Shown here piece after piece: positions 50,375-58,742 of a stretch of 64,000 bases of DNA. The notes under the pieces were generated by a model. The model was not told where the DNA came from. It saw only the letters and a program-made list of their open reading frames with translations, and did not search any database. This DNA comes from Parahoeflea alexandrii (GTDB lineage: Bacteria; Pseudomonadota; Alphaproteobacteria; Rhizobiales; Rhizobiaceae). The translations under genes and the position numbers were made by a program. The stretch is taken from NCBI RefSeq assembly GCF_027214025.1, contig NZ_JAPWHB010000001.1, positions 248,001 to 312,000 on the forward strand, in the 5' to 3' direction. Each line of letters begins with the position of its first letter. Positions within the stretch are counted from its first letter, which is position 1.

Positions 50375-51559
50375 CTAGGTCGAAGGCCGGTCCCAGCCGG
50401 CGCCGGAAGCCGGGCGGTCGACCTGACGTGTTGCCTTGACGGGCGCGGCATCGGGATGGACCAGCGGGAAGCCCAGCCAGTTGTTGGGCCGGGCGCGCAG
50501 ATATTGCGGGGCGTAGTCGACGTCGACGCCAAGCCTTGCTGCGGCATGCAGGCCCCAGCGCGGATTGTCGAGCATCGCCCGGCCGATGGCCACCAGATCG
50601 GCCTTGTTCTCGCGGATGACCTCGTCGGCGAGCTCCGGCGTGGCGATCAGGCCGACGGCCATCGTGACCAGGCTGGTGCGCCGCTTGATCAGGGTTGCGA
50701 AGTTCACCTGGTGACCCGGCGTCGCCGGTGGGATCTTCGAGCCGGGCGCCAGATTGCCCGCCGACATGACCACGTAGTCGACCCCAGCCGCCTCGAGCTG
50801 CTGCGCAAATGTCAGCGCATCGGCGATGCACTGGCCTTGCGGATGCCAGTCGGTGGAATTGACCCGGACGCCGAGCGCCTTGTGTTTCGGCCAGACCGCC
50901 CGTGCCGCGCGCACCACCTCAAGCGGAAACCGCATGCGGTTTTCCGTCGAGCCGCCATAGGCGTCGGTGCGATGGTTGGTGACCGGCGACAGGAACTGGT
51001 GCAGCAGATAGCCGTGGGCGGCGTGGATCTCGAGCACATCGAAGCCGGCCCGGTCGGCGCGGAGGGCTGCGTCGGCAAAGGATTGTGTCACCCGGGCGAT
51101 GTCATCGGCATCCATTTCCTTTGGCGTGTGCCAGGTCTCGTCATAGCCGAAGCTCGAGGGGCCGTAGGTCTGCCAGGCGCCCTCCTCCGGCGGCAGCGAT
51201 TCGCCCTTGTTGCGATCGCGGATCGAACGGCAGGAACCACGGCGGCCGGCATGGCTGAGCTGGATGCCGATTGCGGCGTCCGATAATTTCTTAGCCTCCG
51301 CGACCAGCGACGTGAGCGCCGCCTCGTGCGCATCGGTATAAAGCCCCAGACAGCCGTGGGTGATGCGTCCCGCCGCCTCGGTGGCGGTGGCTTCCATGAT
51401 GACGAGGCCTGCGCCCGACAGCATCAGCCCGCCGACGTGGATCAGATGCCAGGGCTGCGCCAGCCCCTCGACGGCGCTGTACTGGCACATCGGCGACACG
51501 ACGATGCGGTTTTCGAGCGAAACGCCGCCCATCCGCAGTGGCTGAAACAGTGCGCTCAC
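50375..51559 (-). CDS. Old Yellow Enzyme family NADH:flavin oxidoreductase (YqjM type)
   Basis: A 394-residue FMN ene-reductase. VVSPMCQYSAVEG has the Cys and Tyr of the thermophilic-like/YqjM class. IQLSHAGRRGS, FDVLEIHAAHGYLLHQFLSPVTNHRTDAYGG and VAIGRAMLDNPRWGLHAA are family signatures. It should reduce activated C=C bonds (enones) or act on a ring intermediate. GTG start at 51559 with GGAGGG seven bases before. It is the last gene of the leftward catabolic island and is separated from the monooxygenase gene by a terminator, so it has its own promoter. Confidence 0.93.
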   Translation of the reverse strand: MSALFQPLRMGGVSLENRIVVSPMCQYSAVEGLAQPWHLIHVGGLMLSGAGLVIMEATATEAAGRITHGCLGLYTDAHEAALTSLVAEAKKLSDAAIGIQLSHAGRRGSCRSIRDRNKGESLPPEEGAWQTYGPSSFGYDETWHTPKEMDADDIARVTQSFADAALRADRAGFDVLEIHAAHGYLLHQFLSPVTNHRTDAYGGSTENRMRFPLEVVRAARAVWPKHKALGVRVNSTDWHPQGQCIADALTFAQQLEAAGVDYVVMSAGNLAPGSKIPPATPGHQVNFATLIKRRTSLVTMAVGLIATPELADEVIRENKADLVAIGRAMLDNPRWGLHAAARLGVDVDYAPQYLRARPNNWLGFPLVHPDAAPVKATRQVDRPASGAGWDRPST

Positions 51560-51572
51560 AGCGACCCTCCAT

Positions 51573-51607
51573 CAATCCCGATCCGGTTATCTCGATCCGG
51601 CAATCCC
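51573..51607 (-). repeat. Mirror-ordered direct repeats upstream of the Old Yellow Enzyme gene
   Basis: Five consecutive 7-base blocks read CAATCCC, GATCCGG, TTATCTC, GATCCGG, CAATCCC: an A-B-spacer-B-A order of direct (not inverted) repeats. The block sits immediately upstream of the ribosome binding site of the ene-reductase gene. It may be a regulator site or leader element. Confidence 0.4.
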
Positions 51608-51640
51608 TATCCTGGCGGCGCAACCGGGCACGCCGAAGCA

Positions 51641-51673
51641 AGCCGGCCGGCACCTGTCGAGGGCCGGCCGGCT
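51641..51673 (-). terminator. Hairpin terminator of the monooxygenase gene
   Basis: A perfect 11-bp stem AGCCGGCCGGC (51641-51651) / GCCGGCCGGCT (51663-51673), 8 bases after the monooxygenase stop on the minus strand. The following bases (TGCTTC) form only a weak T tract, so termination may be partial. Confidence 0.6.
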
Positions 51674-51681
51674 CGTTGTTG

Positions 51682-53322
51682 TCAGGCTTCGGCATTCTGC
51701 CGCGCCGGCTCGAAGGCGAGCTCGGGGTAGCCGCCGGTCTTTGCCGCCGCGCAGGCTTCGGCATATTTGTTGAAGCCGCCGATGAACATGGTGAGCCCCT
51801 GTGACTTGCCCTCGACATTGGCGCCGACCCACCAGGTCTTGGCCTTGCGCACCAGCGACATGGCGGCGAGATTGACGACAACGTCCATCCAGCGTGTTTC
51901 GCCGGCCTCCGTGGCTTCGACGACGGCCTGGCCGGTCTTTTCCATGTGGGTGATCAGATCGGCAATCCAGTCGACATCGTGCTCGCTGATGGTGATGATG
52001 TTGGCAAGTGCTGCCGGTCCATTGGGGCCACAGGTCAGGAACATGTTGGGGAAACCCTCGACCATCAGGCCGAGATAGGACTGGGCGCCGCCCTGCCACT
52101 TGTCGTTGATCGAGCGGCCGTCACGGCCTTCGACCCGGAACGCCATCAGTGCGCCGGTGAGCGCGTCATAGCCGGTGGCGAAGATGATCATGTCGAGCTC
52201 GACCTCGCCGGCCTCGGTGCGGATGCCGTTCTCGGTGATCTCGACGATCGGGTCCTTGAGGCAGTCCTTGAGGTGCACATTGGGCAGGTTGTAGGTCTCG
52301 TAGTACTCGGTATCGAGACAGGGCCGGCGCGCGAAGACCGGGTAGCCGCGCGGCTTGAGCGCTTCGGCGGTTGCCGGATCATCGACGACCTCGTCGATCT
52401 TGCCGCGGACGAACTCGGCGACCTGGTCGTTGGCCGCCTGGTTGACCAGAAGATCGGAGAAGGAGCCGAGGAAGGTGTGGCCGCCATTGATCCAGGCCTG
52501 CTCCATGGTCAGAAGCCGCTGCTCGGGCGGCAGGCTGAAATAGGGCCTGGAGGTGACGGGCCGCGTGCCGCCGGTCGGGTTGAGCCGCATCGCCGCGCGC
52601 ATGCCGGGATAGTTGGCCTTCATCTCGGCCTGGTATTCGTCCGAGATCGCGTGGTTGCGCATCGGCAGGCTCCAGCTCGGGGTGCGCTGGTAGACATAGA
52701 GTTCGCCCGCCTGGCGCCCGACTTCCTGGACGATCTGGATGCCGGAGGAGCCGGTGCCGATCACGCCCACCCGCTTGCCGGTGAAATCGACCTTCTCGTG
52801 CGGCCATTTCTGCGCCCTGAAGATCTGGCCCTTGAACGTGCCGATGCCGTCGATCTCCGGATCCTTGGGAACCGACAAGGGGCCCGTCGCCATGATGCAA
52901 TACGGAGCCTCGACGATCTCGCCGCTGTTGAGCGTGGCGCGCCACAGCTTCGCCTTGTCATCCCACACCGCGCTCTCGACCCTTGTGTCGAACAGGTAAT
53001 TGTCGCGCAGCTTGAGCTTGTCGGCGACGAAATTGGCATAGGCGAGGATTTCCGGCTGGGCGGCGAACTGTTCCGACCAGCTCCATTCCTGCTGGATCTC
53101 GTCGGAGAAGCCGTAGCTGTAGTCGACGCTCATCAGGTCGCAGCGCGCGCCGGGATAGCGGTTCCAGTACCAGACGCCGCCGACATCGCCGCCGGCCTCG
53201 ATGCCGAGGACTTTCTTGCCCATTTCGCGGAAGCGGTAGACCGCGTACATGCCGCCGAAGCCGGCGCCGACAACGATGATGTCCACACGTCTGGTGGCCG
53301 GGTTTCCTGTCTGGGAGTTCAT
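51682..53322 (-). CDS. Baeyer-Villiger-like flavin monooxygenase with altered fingerprint
   Basis: A 546-residue FAD/NADPH protein of the class B flavoprotein monooxygenases. FAD motif GAGFGG (19-24), the BVMO motif GGVWYWNRYPGARCD (48-62) and NADPH motif GTGSSG (189-194) are intact. The BVMO fingerprint FxGxxxHxxxWP reads FKGQIFRAQKWP (163-174), with Arg169 in place of the conserved His. It probably inserts oxygen next to a ketone or hydroxylates. Start ATG 53322 after AGAGG. It is 109 bases after livM and is followed by a hairpin. Substrate unknown; context suggests a cyclic ketone. Confidence 0.9.
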   Translation of the reverse strand: MNSQTGNPATRRVDIIVVGAGFGGMYAVYRFREMGKKVLGIEAGGDVGGVWYWNRYPGARCDLMSVDYSYGFSDEIQQEWSWSEQFAAQPEILAYANFVADKLKLRDNYLFDTRVESAVWDDKAKLWRATLNSGEIVEAPYCIMATGPLSVPKDPEIDGIGTFKGQIFRAQKWPHEKVDFTGKRVGVIGTGSSGIQIVQEVGRQAGELYVYQRTPSWSLPMRNHAISDEYQAEMKANYPGMRAAMRLNPTGGTRPVTSRPYFSLPPEQRLLTMEQAWINGGHTFLGSFSDLLVNQAANDQVAEFVRGKIDEVVDDPATAEALKPRGYPVFARRPCLDTEYYETYNLPNVHLKDCLKDPIVEITENGIRTEAGEVELDMIIFATGYDALTGALMAFRVEGRDGRSINDKWQGGAQSYLGLMVEGFPNMFLTCGPNGPAALANIITISEHDVDWIADLITHMEKTGQAVVEATEAGETRWMDVVVNLAAMSLVRKAKTWWVGANVEGKSQGLTMFIGGFNKYAEACAAAKTGGYPELAFEPARQNAEA

Positions 53323-53431
53323 GTCGATACCTCTGGGATCAAGTTTGAAATGCTGGTCATGAAAAGGAGTGCGGCGGCGGGCGGCACCCGCGCCGCGCCA
53401 GTGCGAGAGCCTGAGCGCGGGCCGAAGCACA

Positions 53432-54364
53432 TCACTTGCGGCCTCCGGCCTTGAAGCGGCGGACGAACGCACCGAGTTCGCCGACCACGCCGCGCCGGAA
53501 GAACAGGATGACGGCAAGCAGGATCACGCCTTGCGAAATCAGCGCCCATTCGCCGAACTGCGCCAGGTGGTCGTTGAGGCCGATGACGATGCCGGCGCCG
53601 ACCATCGGACCCGTCAGCGTGCCGAGACCGCCGAGCAAGGTCATGAAGATGACCTCGCCCGAGATGTGCCAGGAGACGTCAGTCAGGGTGGCGAACTGGA
53701 ACACGGTGGCCTTGAGGCCGCCCGCCAATCCCGCCATACCTGCGGAAAGCGTCATCGCAACAAGCTTGTAGCGGTCGGGCTTGAAGCCGAGCGACTCCAC
53801 CCTCGGCTCGTTGTCGCGGATCGCCTTGAGCACCTCGCCGAATGGGGAATGGACGACACGGTAGAAGAACGCGATCGACAGGACCGTCACCGCAAGGACA
53901 AAGTAGTAGAATGCGAAATTGTCCGACAGGTCGATGACGCCGAAGATCTCGGTGCGCGGAATGCGCTGCATCCCGTCCTCGCCACCGGTGAATTCGGACT
54001 GCAAGAGCAGGAAGTAGATGAACTGCGCCATGGCGAACGTGATCATGGCGAACTGGATGCCCGAGCGGCGGACCGCCACCAGACCTACCAGAAATCCCAT
54101 CACTGCCCCGACAAGCGTACCGCCGATCAGGGCGATCTCCAGCGAAACACCGGTGGTCTTGAGGATATGCCCGGTGATGTAGGCGGCGGTACCGAAGAAC
54201 ATCGCCTGGCCGAAGCTGAGCAGTCCGGCATAGCCCAGGAGCAGATTGAAGGATGAGGCGAAGATGACGAAGACAAGGATCGTCATCAGCGTCACCGAGT
54301 AGACGAAGAACGGGGCGATCAGCGCCAGGACGAGGATCGCGGCGAGGCCAAGATAGCGGCTCAT
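53432..54364 (-). CDS. livM: Branched-chain-type ABC transporter permease LivM
   Basis: A 310-residue permease of the HAAT (LivHMGF) importer family, with about nine helices and the coupling region AIRDNEPRVESLGFKPDRYKLVAMTLSAGMAGLAGGL. ATG 54364 shares its A with the livH stop (TGATG), so translation is coupled. In this gene setting it may import an organic acid rather than branched-chain amino acids. The frame open upstream is a shadow of livH. Confidence 0.93.
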   Translation of the reverse strand: MSRYLGLAAILVLALIAPFFVYSVTLMTILVFVIFASSFNLLLGYAGLLSFGQAMFFGTAAYITGHILKTTGVSLEIALIGGTLVGAVMGFLVGLVAVRRSGIQFAMITFAMAQFIYFLLLQSEFTGGEDGMQRIPRTEIFGVIDLSDNFAFYYFVLAVTVLSIAFFYRVVHSPFGEVLKAIRDNEPRVESLGFKPDRYKLVAMTLSAGMAGLAGGLKATVFQFATLTDVSWHISGEVIFMTLLGGLGTLTGPMVGAGIVIGLNDHLAQFGEWALISQGVILLAVILFFRRGVVGELGAFVRRFKAGGRK

Positions 54365-55245
54365 CACGCGCCCTCCTTCTTCGAAAACAGCCCCTGCGGG
54401 CGCAGGATCAACGCCAGGATCATGATGACGAAGATCACCAGGTTGGCGCCTTCGGGGTAGAACACCTTGGTCAGCCCCTCGAGCACGCCGAGCAGGTAGC
54501 CGGTCAGGATGGCGCCCATGATCGAGCCCATGCCGCCAATCACCACGACCGCGAAGATGACGATCATCAGGCTCGACCCCATCGACGGCGACACCTGGTA
54601 GATCGGTGCTGCCAGCACCCCGCTGAGACCCGCCAGACCAACGCCGAAGGCATAGGTCAGCGTGATCATCCTGGGCACGTTGATGCCGAAGGATTCGACG
54701 ATTTCGGGATTTTCGTTGGCGGCCCTGAGGTAAGAGCCGAGCTTGGTGTGCTCGATCAGGTACCAGGTGCCGAGACACATGGCGAAGGAGAACAGCACCA
54801 CCCAGAGCCGGTACCAGGGCAGGAACATGAAGCCCAGATTGACGCCGCCGGGGATCGGCGATGAATAGGGAAGCCCGGAGGATCCGTATTGCTGGCGGAT
54901 CAGGCCTTCCACGATCAGCGTCACCGCATAGGTGGCGAGCAGGCCGTAGAGATGGTCGAGATGGTGGATCGGCTTGAGCACCAGCCGCTCCATGACGATG
55001 CCGAAAGCGGCCACGATCACCGGTGCGATAAACAGCGCGCCCCAGTAGTTGATGCCGAGCGTGTAGAGCAGCAGCCAGGCGATGAAGGCGCCGAGCATGT
55101 ACTGCGCGCCGTGGGCGAAGTTGACCACGTGCATCAGCCCGAAGATGATCGCCAGCCCCATGGAGAGCATGGCGTAGAACGAGCCGTTGATCAGACCGAT
55201 CAGCAGCTGGCCCATGAGGAGTTGGATTGAAATGCCGTCGAACAT
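54364..55245 (-). CDS. livH: Branched-chain-type ABC transporter permease LivH
   Basis: A 293-residue permease with MGQLLIGLINGSFYAMLSMGLAIIFGLMHVVNFAHGA at its start and the coupling loop RAANENPEIVESFGINV. Eight or more helices. It forms the membrane channel with LivM. It follows livF by 6 bases in the run livG-livF-livH-livM. No periplasmic binding protein gene (livK) is in the window. Confidence 0.93.
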   Translation of the reverse strand: MFDGISIQLLMGQLLIGLINGSFYAMLSMGLAIIFGLMHVVNFAHGAQYMLGAFIAWLLLYTLGINYWGALFIAPVIVAAFGIVMERLVLKPIHHLDHLYGLLATYAVTLIVEGLIRQQYGSSGLPYSSPIPGGVNLGFMFLPWYRLWVVLFSFAMCLGTWYLIEHTKLGSYLRAANENPEIVESFGINVPRMITLTYAFGVGLAGLSGVLAAPIYQVSPSMGSSLMIVIFAVVVIGGMGSIMGAILTGYLLGVLEGLTKVFYPEGANLVIFVIMILALILRPQGLFSKKEGA

Positions 55246-55251
55246 CGCCGC

Positions 55252-55971
55252 TTACACTCCCAGATAGGTTTTGACGCGGGCCATGTTGGCCTGGAGCTGA
55301 TCGGCCGCCAGAACATCGACGACCTGGCCATGCTCGACGACGACGTGCCGGTCGGCGACCATCTGCGCGAATTTCAGGTTCTGCTCGACCAGGAGGATGG
55401 TGTAGCCGCGTTCTTTCAGCCGCAGGATCTGCTGGCCGATTTCCTTGACCACCACCGGGGCCAGGCCCTCGCTCGGCTCATCGAGCAGCAGGAAGCGGCT
55501 GCCGGTGCGCAGGATCCGGGCAATCGCCAGCATCTGCTGCTCGCCGCCCGAGAGCATGGTGCCCATGCTGTTCTGGCGCGCCCTGAGATTGGGGAACTGC
55601 TCGAGAAGCTCGTCGTCGGTAGAGCCGCCGGCGATCAGGACCGGCGGCAGGCCGAGATTTTCACGCACCGTCAGCGAGGCAAAGATGGCGCGTTCCTCGG
55701 GGCAATAGGCGATGCCCTGGCGGGCGATCTCGTAGGTCTGCCTGCCAATCAGCTCCGCGCCCTTGAAACGGATCGAGCCCTTGCGCTTGCGCACGATGCC
55801 CATGATCGAGCGCAGGGTTGTGGATTTTCCCGCGCCGTTGCGGCCGATCAGCGTGACCAGCTCGCCTTCGGGCACCTCGAAACTCATACCGTGAAGGGCC
55901 TGGGATTCGGCGTACCAGGCGTTCAGGTTCTCGACCTGAAGCAGCGGGGCCTTTGCGGTCTCAGAGCTCAT
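55252..55971 (-). CDS. livF: ABC transporter ATP-binding protein LivF
   Basis: A 239-residue ATPase: Walker A GRNGAGKST, Q loop region, signature LSGGEQQML, Walker B FLLLDEPSEGLAP, and the LivF tail. ATG 55971 (MSSETAKAP) lies inside the end of livG (11-base overlap), so the pair is translationally coupled. With LivG it powers LivHM. Confidence 0.95.
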   Translation of the reverse strand: MSSETAKAPLLQVENLNAWYAESQALHGMSFEVPEGELVTLIGRNGAGKSTTLRSIMGIVRKRKGSIRFKGAELIGRQTYEIARQGIAYCPEERAIFASLTVRENLGLPPVLIAGGSTDDELLEQFPNLRARQNSMGTMLSGGEQQMLAIARILRTGSRFLLLDEPSEGLAPVVVKEIGQQILRLKERGYTILLVEQNLKFAQMVADRHVVVEHGQVVDVLAADQLQANMARVKTYLGV

Positions 55972-56761
55972 CGACGCCTCCCATGTAGGCACTGATCACG
56001 TCCGGGTTGCTCGACACTTCGGCATAGGTGCCTTCTGTCAGGACTTCGCCCTGCTTGAGCACGGTGATGCGCTCGCTCAAGGTGGAGACCACGGAGAGAT
56101 TGTGCTCGATGATGAGAATCGTGCGGTCCTTGCCGACCCGGGCGATCAGTTCGGTGATCGGCTCGATATCCTCGTGCCCCATGCCGGCCGTCGGCTCGTC
56201 GAGCAGCATCACCGAGGGATCGAGCGCCAGCGTGGTGGCAATCTCGAGCGCGCGCTTCTTGCCATAGGAAAGATCGGAGGCGGCAAGGCCGGCGCTGTCG
56301 GCGAGGCCGACTTCGCCGAGCAGCGCCATGGCACGCTCGTTGAGCTCCGAGACCGCGCGCAGCGAGCGCCAGAAATGGAAGGATTTGCCGTATTTCGACT
56401 GCAGCGCCACGCGGACGTTTTCCAGGCAGGTCAGATGCGGGAAGGTGGCGGAGATCTGGAACGACCGAACCAGCCCGAGCTGAGCCACTTCGGATGTCGG
56501 AAGCCGCGAGATGTCATGACCCTCGAGCAGGATCTGTCCGGAGGTCGGCTGCAGGGCCTTGGTCAGCATGTTGAAGCAGGTGGTCTTGCCCGCACCGTTG
56601 GGCCCGATCAGCGCGTGCACCGATCCGCGTCTGATCTTCAGGTCAACATCCTTGACCGCGAAGAAGCCGCCGAAGGACTTGCTGATGCCCCGCGCTTCAA
56701 GGGCATAATCGCCGGCAGCCGGATTTTCGGCCGCGGGATTGCGCTTTTCAGACTGTTGCAT
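55961..56761 (-). CDS. livG: ABC transporter ATP-binding protein LivG
   Basis: A 266-residue ATPase: Walker A GPNGAGKTT, signature LSYGKKRALE, Walker B VMLLDEPTAGMGHED, and the LivG-type C-terminal LKQGEVLTEGTYAEV. A 20-residue polar N-terminal extension (QQSEKRNPAAENPAAG) precedes the domain. First gene of the transporter set, 27 bases after an acyl-CoA dehydrogenase gene, which ties import to acyl-CoA metabolism. Confidence 0.95.
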   Translation of the reverse strand: MQQSEKRNPAAENPAAGDYALEARGISKSFGGFFAVKDVDLKIRRGSVHALIGPNGAGKTTCFNMLTKALQPTSGQILLEGHDISRLPTSEVAQLGLVRSFQISATFPHLTCLENVRVALQSKYGKSFHFWRSLRAVSELNERAMALLGEVGLADSAGLAASDLSYGKKRALEIATTLALDPSVMLLDEPTAGMGHEDIEPITELIARVGKDRTILIIEHNLSVVSTLSERITVLKQGEVLTEGTYAEVSSNPDVISAYMGGVDEL

Positions 56762-56788
56762 GACCCGTCTCTCCTCCCTCGCCGCGCA

Positions 56789-57952
56789 TCAGGATGGCAA
56801 TCCGAGCACGGCCTTGGCCAGAATCGTCCGCTGGATCTCGTTCGAGCCGCCGAAGATCGCCAGCGCGCGGGAATCGAGATACAGGTTCATTGCATCGACA
56901 TGACCGTTTCCTGCCGGCAGATCATCGAGAAAGCGGGCCTCCTCGCCCGCAATGTCGAGGGTCTCCTCGGTGATCTTCTGGTAGAGCTCGGAACAGAAGA
57001 TCTTCAGCACCGACACGTCGGCTCCCAGCGTTCCGTTGTCGCGCAGCTGCCTGGCGAAGCGCTCAAACGCAGAGCCGAGATCGTAAAGATCGAGCCTGAG
57101 CCGGGCATAGCGGTCCACGAAGGCGGGATCGGCAAAAGCACCGCGGGCCTCGGCCAGCTGCTCCAGCCGCGACAGCGCCACCTCGGGCCGCGACGGTGCG
57201 CCGAGGAAGATCCGCTCGTGGCCGAGCACCGCCTTGGCGAGGTTCCAGCCCTTGTCGACTTCGCCGACGAGGTTTTCCGCCGGAATGCGGACGTTTTCGA
57301 AGAACACCTCGCAGAAATCGGCTTCCTGGCGCAGGTTCTCGATCGGACGAACGGTGACGCCCGGCGAGGTCAGGTCGACCAGAAGCACGGTAATGCCCTT
57401 CTGCTTGACCTTCTCGTCGCGCGAGGTGCGGGTCAGAAGCAGGATCCAGTTGGCGCAATGGGCGAGCGTGGTCCAGATCTTCTGGCCGTTGACGATGAAA
57501 CTGTCACCGTCGCGCACCGCTGCGGTGCGCAGGCTGGCAAGGTCGGAGCCGGCACCGGGTTCGGAATAGCCCTGGCACCAGACATCCTCGCCCGAGAGGA
57601 TGCGCGGCAGGTAATGCGCCTTCTGCGCCTCGGTGCCGAATTCGATCAGCAACGGGCCGACCAGACCGATACCGTGGTCGGGAATGCGCGGGCAGCCGAG
57701 CCGGGCCCATTCCTCGACATAGATGATGTGCTTGGCGGCATTGAGCCCCATGCCGCCATACTCCTGCGGCCAGACCGGCGAGAGCCAGCCCTTCTCGGCG
57801 AGCGCGTGGTACCACTCCGCCACCTCGTCGAAGACCGGCCGCTGCTTGCGCATGTTGCGCAGATGCATGGGGCAGTTGTCGTCCACCCAGGTGCGGAAGA
57901 TCTGCCGGAACTCGGCGTCCGAAAGGCTGTTCCAGTCCTGCTGCTTTGCCAT
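56789..57952 (-). CDS. Acyl-CoA dehydrogenase (catalytic subunit type)
   Basis: A 387-residue FAD acyl-CoA dehydrogenase. QGYSEPGAGSDLASLRT and FIVNGQKIWTT are family signatures. The C-terminal position of the MCAD base (YEGT) reads FGGS, without Glu. Glu246 in VLGHERIFLG lies where isovaleryl-CoA dehydrogenase carries its base, so this subunit should be active. ATG 57952 shares a base with the crotonase stop. Similar proteins in steroid side-chain breakdown (FadE26-type) work as alpha2beta2 heteromers with a partner lacking the base, and such a partner is encoded two genes upstream (58743-59867). Confidence 0.9.
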   Translation of the reverse strand: MAKQQDWNSLSDAEFRQIFRTWVDDNCPMHLRNMRKQRPVFDEVAEWYHALAEKGWLSPVWPQEYGGMGLNAAKHIIYVEEWARLGCPRIPDHGIGLVGPLLIEFGTEAQKAHYLPRILSGEDVWCQGYSEPGAGSDLASLRTAAVRDGDSFIVNGQKIWTTLAHCANWILLLTRTSRDEKVKQKGITVLLVDLTSPGVTVRPIENLRQEADFCEVFFENVRIPAENLVGEVDKGWNLAKAVLGHERIFLGAPSRPEVALSRLEQLAEARGAFADPAFVDRYARLRLDLYDLGSAFERFARQLRDNGTLGADVSVLKIFCSELYQKITEETLDIAGEEARFLDDLPAGNGHVDAMNLYLDSRALAIFGGSNEIQRTILAKAVLGLPS

Positions 57953-58731
57953 CACAACTCGTCCTTGAACACCGGCGCGCGCTTTTCGACGAAGGCGCGC
58001 ATGGCTTCCTTGCTGTCTTCATGCCGGGTCATTTCCACCGTCAGGTTCTGCTCGAACCGGTAGCCGTCCTTCAGCCCCATGGTCTCCACCGTGTTGATGG
58101 CGCGCTTGGCCAGCCGGATCGCGGCCGGGCTCTTCGAGGCGATGTTGCGGGCGATTTCCATCGCCGTGTCCATCAGTTCCTCGGGCTCGACGCAGGCCTC
58201 GATCAGACCGCGGCGGTAGAGCTCTTCGGCGGGCACGCGCCAGCCGGTGAGGACCATCCGGCGGGTCAACCCCTGCGGGAAGACGCGCATGGTGTGGCGG
58301 ACGCCGCCCATCAGGCCGATGTCGATTTCCGGCAGGCCGAAGGAAGCGTTTTTCGAGGCGACGATCATGTCGCTGCAGATCGCAAGCCCCATCCCGGCGC
58401 CGAGTGCCACGCCGTTGACCGCGGCAATCACCGGAATGTTCATCTCGATGATGACGAAGCCGACTTCGCGGGCGCGGCGCAGGTGCCGGTTGGTGTCGCC
58501 GGGGGCGCCCTGGCCGACCTTGGCGCGCGACTTGATGTCGGCGCCCGCGCAGAAGCACTTGCCTGCGCCGGTGAGAACGACCACCCTCACGCCGGGGGTC
58601 TCGTTGAGCTCGTCGAAGACCGAGATCAGTTCCTCGACGAATTCCCGGCTCTGGGCGTTGACCGGCGGCGCATCCATCGTCACGACTGCGATGTGGTCCT
58701 TGATGACGGTCTTGATAAGATTGTTTTCCAT
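57952..58731 (-). CDS. Crotonase-family enoyl-CoA hydratase/isomerase
   Basis: A 259-residue crotonase. The CoA/oxyanion regions GKCFCAGADIKSRA and VNGVALGAGMGLAICSD are clear. The first catalytic Glu of hydratases (rat Glu144) is Gly115 here, while the second (FGLPEIDIG, Glu135) is kept. This favours isomerase, hydrolase-like or another crotonase reaction over classical hydration. ATG 58731 lies downstream of the base-less dehydrogenase gene and overlaps the next dehydrogenase by one base, so the three genes form a tight unit. Confidence 0.9.
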   Translation of the reverse strand: MENNLIKTVIKDHIAVVTMDAPPVNAQSREFVEELISVFDELNETPGVRVVVLTGAGKCFCAGADIKSRAKVGQGAPGDTNRHLRRAREVGFVIIEMNIPVIAAVNGVALGAGMGLAICSDMIVASKNASFGLPEIDIGLMGGVRHTMRVFPQGLTRRMVLTGWRVPAEELYRRGLIEACVEPEELMDTAMEIARNIASKSPAAIRLAKRAINTVETMGLKDGYRFEQNLTVEMTRHEDSKEAMRAFVEKRAPVFKDEL

Positions 58732-58742
58732 GTCCGGTTCCT

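Noticed and set aside
56102-58063. A 653-codon rightward open frame opposite livG, an acyl-CoA dehydrogenase and the crotonase
   Set aside because: Shadow of three real genes; no motif, no ribosome binding site, composition typical of the complementary strand.
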